In this document: positions 55,189-64,000 of the stretch, piece by piece
How positions within the stretch are numbered: position 1 is the stretch's first letter
How the letters are laid out: every line of letters starts with the position of its first letter
Assembly (NCBI GenBank): GCA_963971225.1
Contig: OZ020267.1
Span: 117,235,891 to 117,299,890 of the forward strand
Source: Melieria omissa
Lineage: Eukaryota > Arthropoda > Insecta > Diptera > Ulidiidae
Length of the DNA stretch: 64,000 nt
Reading direction: 5' to 3'
Position numbers and translations under genes: made by a program
Notes under the pieces: model-generated
What the model saw: the letters and a program-made list of their open reading frames with translations, nothing else
Database searches by the model: none
What the model was told of the DNA's origin: nothing

Positions 55189-55503
55189 TGTTACGAAAAT
55201 TAGCTGGCTACCTCAACGCAGGCTTATTCGTTTCTCTGGATTGTGCTCAATTAAAAAATTATTCAACGCAGATAACAACCAGCAATCACATTATTTAGGT
55301 ACAATTTTGCACTTTGATGTCTCTACGCTTGTTATTTATTGGACTACTCCATGTCGCACCTTTGCTAGCTAAAACCAAACTCTTCTAGCTGCGCAATACC
55401 CGGCTTCTTTTTATACTTGTTCGCTTGTCATGCAAGTCATCCTAGCACATTCTAATTGAACTACAAATTTCCCCATATCAGAGCAAAATTATCAGGCCCC
55501 TAA
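55189..55503 (-). mobile_element. LTR (family 2), copy 2
   Basis: It begins TGTTACGAAAATTAGCTGGC and follows 25078-25430 through GGATTGTGCTCAA, ATTGGACTACTCC, GCTAAAACCAAA and AAAATTATCAGGCCCC. The outer end is unclear. It lies 22 bases from the TIR element ending at 55167. Confidence 0.6.
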
Positions 55504-55923
55504 ACGAATACAAAGCAGCGAAGTTCCGAGCGCAGCTTCAGTGTTGTGTCAGACTTCATGCAAGCAGCTTCACGCTCGTTTGCGGCTCATACTGCGAATA
55601 TTTACGGTTTTGTGTACACTGAGTATGCATGTAAATCAGAAAATGTTTAAGGTTGAATGGGAGAACCAATATTATTTCTTTAAACGCTTCTAATAAAGCG
55701 CAATGCTTATTTTGCAGGCGTACGATTGCTGGTAATCGTTTTTTTTTAATTTTCAAAGACATTAAAAAACATGGCACGGGGAATTTGCTAAGTATCAGGG
55801 AAATGATTGTGAGCAATTACTTGATGAATTAAAGTTGCTAACATGCTGCACAGAAGAAATTTAATATAAACGATTTAGTTAAACAAACTAACTAAATATG
55901 TTTTCTACTTGCGAGCTTGCCTG

Positions 55924-55981
55924 CTTGTCTGTTTGTCTGTTCAACCACTGATGTCTTGTCTGTTTGTCTGTTCAACCACTT
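55924..55981. repeat. 31-bp tandem duplication
   Basis: CTTGTCTGTTTGTCTGTTCA plus ACCACT occurs twice, 31 bases apart. Confidence 0.8.
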
Positions 55982-56518
55982 ATTCATCTAGTTCCTGTTA
56001 TACTTGTCCGTTATTTGTCCGTCCGGCTTTGATATTTTAACGGTAGCAATATTTTCCAAGTTAAAATATTAGAGCTAAAAAAAATTTATGGGTTTAATTT
56101 AAGTAGGCACCAACAAATTAATATTTTTAGAAGTGAATTCAAAGCAAATTACAAGAATTTTACCGCTATCCTCAAAATAATTTCCAATAATTTGCAGCGA
56201 TATCAAGGAAAGTTTGTGTTCTAATTGAAGTCTACGAATTGAGCGCATGTGATCAAAACCCTGTTTCTTAAAAAATGGTTAAATAAAAGCAAAAAGTGAT
56301 AATTTTGTATTTTTCCATAAATATTAAATAATGTTTCTGTAGTTAAAAAATATTGGTAAAAAATTGATTTAGCTAAAATTGATCAAAAGTAAACTAGCTC
56401 CAGAACTCTAACAAAGAGGCGTGTGCACACTTCTTAGGTAAATGTTTCATGATTTAAATACCAAAAAGTAATATCGAAACAGAGGGCGAAATTCGGGGTC
56501 GAAAGGGTTCAGTTGGTT

Positions 56519-56720
56519 CAGTTACAATAGTTTTACTGAAATATTTATTGTAATACAGTCTATAAGTATATAGTCTATAAGAACTTAAAGAAGAAATCGC
56601 AATTAAGGATTGGTTCTGCCAATTTATTTATTGTTTTCATAAATATGGCACAATTTGGGGTGGCATTTCACATAAACTCAGTACATAAAAAATATAAAAT
56701 TGCATAGAGGAAACATTTAT
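56519..56720. repeat. repeat shared with the 32.1-32.3 kb Tc1 end
   Basis: ATAGTTTTACTGAAAT, TGGCACAATTTGGGGTGGCA and TTCACATAAACTCAGTACAT match 32155-32300 and include the left inverted end of the Tc1 relic. Nothing of the transposase follows. Confidence 0.65.
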
Positions 56721-56918
56721 TTTAAACATATTTAAAAAATAAAAACAAAAAATCATCGCGAATAAAAAAAACATTTTGGTGCATTAAAAGATGAACCAAG
56801 ATGAACTTCGACTTGTTGACACACTTCTGCCGGAACTGTTTGGAGGACTTCACCTGCAATTAATAAATAAATAAATAAATTGAAGAATAGTTTCATAAAT
56901 AAACATATTAATACATAC

Positions 56919-57293
56919 CTTTAAGCTGCCGCTGCAATTCATCGCTTTGCGCAACCACGCAAAATTTTAACTGAAATCAACGTGCAAATCGAGCAAGCTT
57001 CATGTCATAGAAACAGAAAGTTCGAAAAACTCAAACATTTCTACGTTGTTGTTGTAGCAGAACAATCGCAAGATCAACCTTAACAGTATTTTTTTGCTTC
57101 TCTCACCTCTGTTTCGGTTTTTCTCATTTTTATGTGCTCTTTTCGCCTATGAACGCGCACACAGAACGTGAACGATTAGACGCGAACTGACTGACTTCTG
57201 CATCTACTGACAACTGGTTGTCAAATTGACTTACAAAAAACCAATTGAAACACCAATGTATTTTGGGAACCAGTTGTCTCAGGTCCGACAGGG
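56919..57293 (-). promoter_or_regulatory. candidate chico 5' exon and promoter
   Basis: Read on the minus strand, this stretch holds an arthropod initiator-like TCAGTCAGTTCG (around 57186-57196). About 270 bases of possible leader follow, with several short upstream ORFs, ending in CAGCTTAAAG|GTATGT at 56919, a good splice donor. The spacing suits the 5' UTR intron acceptor of the chico PH exon at 53153. An ATG at 56942 would read in frame into that exon and add MNCSGSLKVN to the protein. A second acceptor-like site (TTAATTGCAG) lies near 56875. The block is duplicated in inverted orientation at 7978-9347, so it could also be part of an unrecognised mobile element. The role as chico leader is inference. 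Confidence 0.4.
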
Positions 57294-57299
57294 ATGTTA

Positions 57300-59232
57300 C
57301 TTCATATTCGTTGCTACAACATTACTAAAACTGGTCCAAAGATCAGTACGGTCTGGCCAGACCTGGGTGCCCACAGAAGAGTTAACAAGAACGATGCACG
57401 TGTTTAAAAACTGATAGCTATTGCATTTGAAATGTTTGTCCACCAATAACAACAATCAATAATATTTTTTGCACACGGACGCGACATTAGGATGCAGGAA
57501 GAAGCAACTCAAAAACTTCCGTTATTCGAACTCCGCTTTCTCGAATGCATAAGATTGTTAGTAGAAAACTTTTAAACTACAGGAACAATATTACTTGAAT
57601 AAGCTAAAAACACACAGAAAAAATTTGGATATAATTTGCCAAAAGGCTCAATTTTTTTCCAGCAGCAGGTATATTTTGGCAAAAAAATTCTTTCACATTT
57701 ATTGGATAATAAAGTTTTTCTGAGCTGTCTTAAAATGTTTACTCGTGGTGAACCGTTTTTGGGAGATGCTCATATGCAATGAATAAATAATACCCTGAAT
57801 GGTTTTTATCACGTCGCACACATTATACACTAAAACCATCAATAAACATAGGATAGTAAACACATATACAACAAATATGATAGTAAATATAATGAGCACT
57901 TTAGAGTGAAACCTAAATGCACACATATGGTACGTATGTATGTATATATATAGAGGTAGCTCCTTTATGTGGAATGAGGGTCAACAATTTAAAACTAGTT
58001 TACTTTCAAAACGTAATAATGCAAAGCATCAGTGCATTAAGAAACTTCAGCACATAAAATTTTCAAACTGCGCATCTTAGGTTTTGATAGTTTTAACTGG
58101 CTTGCGTGTGCTGGAAAGCCAGTTATTTTTAACAATATACCTACCAATATTCCACATATATTCATTGCACACATAGATCATTGCAATTAGGAAATGGTCC
58201 ATATTGTAAAAGGTAGAATACTACTTGGGACATATAAAACTTAGCATGGCAAAGTATACAGTGCATTGACGGACAGATTCCGTAGTACTTCACGCTGACA
58301 TAAATTACAATTTTACTACTTTTGGAATAGTTACTGGACTTACTTGATTTGCTTTCAAACAAGTACTTGTAATTTCGTTTCCTTTAACTCTTGTTGTTAA
58401 TGGGTATTACATTCTGTAAACACATTTGTCACTTTTACGAAATTCCCTTCAAATTAAAATTACGTAGTAATTTAATGATTAAAATATGTTCAATGAGCTC
58501 ACACAGGTCTGTATGCGAAGGTTTGTTTCATATGTTTTATACAGTGATGCCAAAACACGAACTGGCGGGATGGTGTTGCCAGTAAGTTTCTTCGAGCAAT
58601 AACACTGTGCGATAAAAGTCAAAAAGTTTCAAAACGCACGAAAATATCGATATACCGTGAAACTAGGGGCCAAGTGTAAGAAAATTGGGTTTCTAGTTCT
58701 TCTTTTAGACGTCAGGACTTTTTTAAAAGGACTTTGAAATTTCAGGGACATGTTTATTTAAAAAAATTATTGTATAAAATTGAGCGGATTGTAGAATAAT
58801 AATATCGGTATCAATTGAAAGAACAAAATTCTTAGAAACTTAGACAATTTAATGTTTTGGTGCAAAAGTCGAAGATATATTGAAAATGCCCTTTTAAAAC
58901 TTTATCCTTGATATCCTTGAAAATTTTCAAAAGTTCTTTTGGAAAAAATATAAAAACGTCAAACCGCTCCCCTGTGTGCGCCTCTGACCCCACCATTGCA
59001 GTGTCCAAAGATGCTTCACGTAACTTTTTCATAAATCTTAAAAATAAGATGAAATTTTGAATTTCGTTGAAACCTAATGAATTAAACATCTTATATAAAA
59101 ATATATATGTATAATACATTTTTTTTTGCACACTGGAGCATAGGGCCTCCACAAGACAGCATTGTGTTGGTTACGTTAATCAGTTGTGTTGTTCTGCCAG
59201 GGTAGGCGATTGGTCTGCCGCAGGTAGTCCTA
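57300..59232. other. upstream of chico, no recognised gene
   Basis: AT-rich sequence. Short open frames have no recognisable domain. If 57293-56919 is the chico 5' exon, this is the 5' flank. Confidence 0.4.
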
Positions 59233-59233
59233 A

Positions 59234-59677
59234 AGGCTTGATTACACGTAACGAGTAGAGCGACGAGACATCAACTCTAACGAGTACTCGTTTCGTCTAA
59301 ACGGTAAGGCAAGTTCTTGATTGAGTCAGTGACCGATGAAAGTGGCGAGAGAGTCACTAGAATCACATTTTGTTTGCTAGGCCGAGCGACCACCACTTTA
59401 CCGTTATATTTGTCTCTTTTTCGCAGCGATTCGCGGAATCGCTCGTCACATGCGGAATCGCTCGTAACATGCGGAATGCGTCAATCACCACTTTTCACTC
59501 GGTTGAGTTTAATTGCGCGAGTTGCTTAGTTCATTTTATGCATTGTAAAACCGAACTGACTCGCCACGTGTCAAAACACGTTTGAACAACTCGTCATTTT
59601 TGCTCGCTATCCCAATTCTTTCGGTCTAGTACCATTTTGATGTCTCGTCACTAGACTCGTTACGTGTAATCAAGCCT
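59234..59677. mobile_element. MITE, AGGCTTGATTACACGTAACG ends, TAA TSD
   Basis: AGGCTTGATTACACGTAACG at 59234 and its complement ending at 59677 are inverted ends; the similarity continues to CGAGACATCAA. TAA flanks both (59231-59233, 59678-59680). Interior includes a duplicated CGGAATCGCTCGT unit near 59440. Non-coding, 444 bp, PIF/Harbinger-like. Confidence 0.8.
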
Positions 59678-59936
59678 TAAGTGATGCGGCTGCCATCTAA
59701 CGGCGCTTAGGAACGTCGCCTCCGTTATTTCGAGCTACCGCTCGTAGCGCCATCTGTTGTGTGAGGAGGTTAGACATTTAAGCTTTCAATATTCAAGGCT
59801 TCAGTGCCACTAATGATGTCAAATGTGTCAACATCAAAATCTTCCAAACTTTCTTGTAAACGGAAGAAAGGCCAAGAATCTCCTAAATCTAGAAGGAAAT
59901 ATCCTGATCTGGCAACATTGCACATTGCGCAGACAG

Positions 59937-60470
59937 TGCACACCATATATGTAATACTTCTATATTGGCACCAGTGTTGCCACTTGTAAATTTTTTCTGA
60001 CCAAACTTCCGACCCCAACCGACCAAATTAAAAATTTGCGATATCTTTACATTAATTTTTAAATGACAATTAATTGAATTACATTGTTTTAAGTAAGCTT
60101 TGTGGACTAATGAAAAGATATTCACATCACAAAACGAACCGAAATTCGTTTAAGCGGACCAAAGTAAAAAAATGTGACCAATTTTGGTCCGAAAAGACCA
60201 AAAGCGGTAACTCTGATTGGCACTAACGTATCTTCACAATGTGTTTTCATTCGGAAATCAAAGGGAGACAAGCGATGGGACAGAAAACACGAAATTTTGT
60301 GAATATATTTCTATGCGTGAACGCACCTGACTTTTTGCCACTTTTGAAATATGTCAAGGTACATTCGTTTATACGCTTTCTCGCTCATATTTCACTATTG
60401 CTAACTGTGATGTTGGCGAATGTACCTTGAGCTTAGTGCCAATATAGAAGTACTACATATATGGTGCACA
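59937..60470. repeat. inverted repeat pair, about 35 bp arms
   Basis: TGCACACCATATATGTAATA, then CTTCTATATTGGCAC at 59937-59971, is mirrored at 60436-60470. Between them a CAAGGTACATTCG...CGAATGTACCTTG pair forms a second, smaller inverted repeat (60356-60430). No clear target duplication. Confidence 0.6.
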
Positions 60471-60837
60471 CGCAGAGCAAAGAGGCGGTCAAACAAGGCG
60501 AGTTAATACAGGTTGTCAAAATGCCTGTGTAAAACTGTGACAGTTTAAACATTTTAAAAATGAAACAAGCAAGCTTTGTTCTGATTGGCTGATTTTGACA
60601 ATCTAAACCCAGAAAACAAAATACATTGAAATTTTGTTGCTGTCCTAACGCTATTACCCAAGGTTGATAGGAAACAAGGTTACGACATCAATGACAGGAA
60701 ATTTGAAGTTTTCACCAGTGACGTAGTACGAATTGTTTCAAATTGTCAAGGAACAGTGGGACGAGTACGACCTTTTACAAAATCAATATTTCCAAAAAAA
60801 AAAGATTATTTGAAGTGCATATGAAGTTATTTGGAAC

Positions 60838-61361
60838 AAGTGCAGAATAGCGTACCCTCGTGAAAAAAAACCAATGAAAATTTGGCTATATAGAACTTGT
60901 TTTTGTGAATGTAACAAACTAAAAATTTTGCTGGGGAAACGCCTACCAAAGGTATTTCAAATGTTCTATATTTCATTGTGAAGAGAATTCCGTAGAGAAT
61001 ATATGGTGACAAATTTATTATATCTTTATTATGGTTTTTTCGAGAAAAAAGTCGGGTTTTGTAAATTTTATAAAAAAATAATAATTTTTTGCTTATAAAT
61101 TTTTACTTGTACATATAAAGTATATAATGTCGTACATCAAAATAAAGGCATGAAAAAAACCTTACGTTTGATACCCATATCGTATAAATCGATTGAAAAT
61201 TGAATGAGTTATTTTGATAACAGTTTTGAACTTTGACTCCGTGCCACGCCTTTGGTAGGCGTTTCCCCAGCAAAATTTTTAGTTTGTTAGACTCAGGAGC
61301 CAAACTTCTTTGTATAAGCATACTTATTATTTTTTTCACGAGGGTACGCTATTCTGCACTT
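60838..61361. mobile_element. inverted-repeat element with arms of about 120 bp
   Basis: AGTGCAGAATAGCGTACCCT and its complement ending at 61361 bound arms that also share CTAAAAATTTTGCTGGGGAA and CGCCTACCAAAGG. Partial copies are at 12990-13230 and 14580-14775. It has no transposase and no clear target duplication. Confidence 0.65.
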
Positions 61362-61429
61362 AAGCCAGTTATTTATTTCGTTTAATTGTATTTAATATAT
61401 ACACATACATACTCAGTTATCAATTGCTT

Positions 61430-62260
61430 AAAGGAATTTAGATAGAGGCACAGAATAAACAGTATACAGAAGGCGCATCTGAAATAATTTTGCGATTTCA
61501 TTTCGGACGCGGGCGGGAAGCAACAAAGGTGAGGAAAATGTAAAGGGAACCGAGAGAGTAAGCGCGAATTGATGTACACGCATAGATTCGATGGTTCTGG
61601 GCTTTATTCTCATTTCGACAACAACACGCAATGTTGTTGCGGCTGGCTTGCGCAGCAAGCCAACTTGGCTTTACTCGTGCACATTGAAAGTGGTTGATTT
61701 GGCAAAGCAATCGCCAAGGCAAATTCAATAGGTAGTTGCAGCATTCTTTGATAATTAGCACAACATTGTAGCAATAGTTTTCCACTTATTATCACTTTCT
61801 TAATGCGTCTTGGTTGTTTCAATATTTAACACATATATTTCATTGTAGCCATTTGTACTTTTTACAACTTCTATTTTACAAGCAGATCAAAAGAACTTAT
61901 AAAATCCATTGAATTTTGGTTTTTCCCGTAGTGCTACCACCTTATGTGCCTTGGCGATCGCTCAATCAATTTTTCTATGAAACTGCCTGTCCACTTCTTG
62001 TTCTTGTTTGTCAAAAAGCAAGCGGAGAGCGAGCACGAGCCAGCACCAACATGCAAGCGGCACATCGCTTTGTTGCCCAACAACAACAACCACAGTGTGT
62101 GGTGCGCGGTCGCAGCTTCTCAGCTTACGCTCTCGCGCTCTGTGCGTTCTCATCCCCTTTACTGCTTCCCCCCGCATCCACAAACGGGTCGTACCGCTGG
62201 AACCCGCGAAGAAAATTTTCTTTACACCAGATGCGCATTCTGTATATTGTTTGTTCTGTG
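61430..62260. repeat. two opposed copies of the 34.2-kb dispersed repeat
   Basis: 61430-61600 is an inverted, diverged copy (GGCACAGAATAAACAGTATA, GAAGGCGCATCTG). 61916-62260 is a direct copy of 34235-34640 (CCTGTCCACTTCTTGTTCTT, AAACGGGTCGTACCGCTGGA). The direct copy lacks the SINE found in the 34-kb copy. Confidence 0.6.
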
Positions 62261-62289
62261 ATAGAGGTTAGGTAAATTTGGGCTCTCTG

Positions 62290-63390
62290 TGTTACCAATA
62301 TAACTCTCTTGCTATTCAATAAAATTATATGTATATATTTTATTCAAATACTATTTTTCAATATTTAATATCAATTCATATTTTAATAGCTTCATCAATA
62401 TTATTTTTTAAATTAAAAACGATCAGGTTTTCTGTAAATGATTCCCATTTTAACTTGGAAAATACTGATACTGATACTGTCGCGTCCACAAAAGTTCCCA
62501 AATGCGTCTTTTGAGAACCTTAAAAAATGCACCGCGTGTGGATCTGCGGATTACTGAAAATTTGTGAAAATCGTATGAAATATTAATAACGCAACATATG
62601 GCACAACAATCACGAATATTAAAATTCACAAATTACTCACATGCTCTTTTTTGTATTATTTTGCCAACATTTGCCCACTGCACACTTCATTGTTTACGTT
62701 TTGTTTTCTATCAAGAACTCATTACAATTGTTGCAAACCGTTTTCACGAAAACGTTCACTATTGCATTTTGTATTATTCCAAAGATTCCACACCGTGTTG
62801 GTCAAATTTTCGCGTTAAATAGCAACAAAATTCAAAAAATGCCGTTGGCCAATCAAATTTTTCATAACAAATGAAAATAATTTTAAGGTGCCCAATTGAC
62901 ATAGGATTCAAATTTAATTTTTATTTTTTTTCCAAGATGAGGAAAAATACAAGGAGAAGCAAGATTTTGTTTTAGCAAAATTCTGCACATGTCATTGCAG
63001 AATTGGCAGCTGTTCATTAAACTGTCAAAAAATATGTATATAAACGTGTTTTCGGTCTTAAAAAGAAATATACGTACGAATAATAAAAATAAACTATTAC
63101 ACTCTGAAATGGTCACCTTATAAATTTTCACCAGTGACGTCATCAGCCGGATGTCGTAATCTTTATTTTATCATTCTTGCTATTACCTGTATGAATTCGC
63201 CCTGCGGTCATATGACCGTCGCTCTTGGCCAGTGTCAACGATTAAGCGATGGGAGAGCCGGTACCACTACATGCACAGAATTTCACTAATATTATTGCAA
63301 AATTGCAACCTTGGAGCCTACTAGTAGGCCCCAAGCTTGATCAGGAAAGTAGTTTTTCCTCCATATAAATTTCTAAAACGAGGTTGTTCT
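62290..63390. other. intergenic or intronic, no recognised gene
   Basis: AT-rich sequence with several overlapping short open frames and no recognisable domain. Confidence 0.4.
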
Positions 63391-63596
63391 AGTTCATTTC
63401 CAATTTCTAGTGTTGCTGGTGTGAGTAAATTTTTTGTGACTAAAGAAATATTTATTTATTATTATATTTATTTTTATTTGTTATTTTTTTGTGCAATTTT
63501 GTAATACCTTTGTGTAAAACTAATTCCAGTTCATTAAAAATTTCTAGTGTTGCTGGTGTGAGTAAATTTTTGTGACCAAAGAAATATTTATTTTTA
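63391..63596. repeat. direct duplication, about 65 bp units
   Basis: AATTTCTAGTGTTGCTGGTG, then TGAGTAAATTTTTGTGAC and AAAGAAATATTTATT occurs at about 63401-63460 and again at 63539-63593. It is followed by a GGGGGTAGAAGGGGGTACAG segment whose ACAGTGGGAA motif recurs at 63812. Confidence 0.7.
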
Positions 63597-64000
63597 GGGG
63601 GTAGAAGGGGGTACAGTGGGAAGCTACCTGAGGTTTCTCACATAACTCTGTTAATATGCATTATTTTAGTGAATAAATGGTATCACTGGAAAGTATGAGA
63701 CCGTATCTATCTTTTGCCATCATTTGTTTGATAAAATACTCACGATAACATGTTCAAAAATTGATTCAAAGACCACCCTTTGTTGGGGGGGAACAGTGAG
63801 ATTGGGGTGTACAGTGGGAATTTTCTGAAAAATATTGCTGATGATCCAAAGAAGCAATTTTAATGTTGGAAAATGTTTATTTTGAACTGAAAAATGTTGA
63901 AAATTGATGGAAATTGCTATTTCAAGTGTTTTCAGTCCGATTCACAGTTTTAGCATATGAATAAACTGTTCGTCATATTCGCACATTTCAGGTGAACGGG

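Noticed and set aside
59770..60018. 82-codon minus-strand frame as an upstream neighbour gene
   Set aside because: It overlaps the left inverted arm at 59937-59971 and has no recognisable domain or splice context.
61944..62275. Overlapping open frames of 87-119 codons
   Set aside because: Several frames are open at once on both strands in a repeat; none has a recognisable domain.

Overview
This is a eukaryotic, AT-rich window from a higher fly (Diptera, probably Schizophora). The reasons are the sequence of its one recognisable host gene, insect-type mariner, Tc1, piggyBac, hAT and Loa-like elements, and tRNA-derived SINEs ending in an ATT-rich tail. I cannot name the species.

The host gene is chico, the insect insulin-receptor substrate, on the minus strand. 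Five consecutive coding exons can be placed with splice sites and matching phases: 53147-52772 (PH domain; exon starts at 53153), 41543-41363 and 35869-35744 (PTB/IRS domain), 21391-21249 and 7619-7358 (start of the serine-rich tail). Together they give 1088 nt, about 363 codons. The rest of the roughly 970-residue protein must lie beyond the left edge. Introns are about 11.2, 5.5, 14.4 and 13.6 kb, plus a 5' UTR intron whose acceptor abuts 53153. A candidate 5' exon and promoter lies at 57293-56919.

Nearly everything else is mobile DNA, mostly broken and often nested. Left to right: 0-3.5 kb, Tc1/mariner, non-LTR and LTR-gag debris; 3.6-7 kb, a repeat hit by a 4-bp-TSD MITE (with a second MITE inside) and by a Tc1 element (with a piggyBac-like MITE inside); 8-9.7 kb, an inverted copy of the candidate chico 5' exon interrupted by two MITEs and abutted by a SINE; 10-18.7 kb, non-LTR remnants including a Loa-like element; 18.7-25.5 kb, two copies of one long repeat, several MITEs and a minisatellite; 26.6-29.3 kb, a SINE split by a TAA-flanked element that is itself split by a hAT-like element; 30-39.5 kb, Harbinger-like, R2/R4-like, Tc1, SINE, hAT and piggyBac remnants; 42-53 kb, a piggyBac relic, solo LTR, large palindrome, three mariners and a repeat carrying two insertions; 53.5-64 kb, a TIR element, LTR, MITEs and duplications.

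Several insertions can be checked internally, because a related copy elsewhere in the window preserves the unoccupied site. No intact transposase was seen; the best preserved is a mariner at 49674-50933 with two frameshifts.
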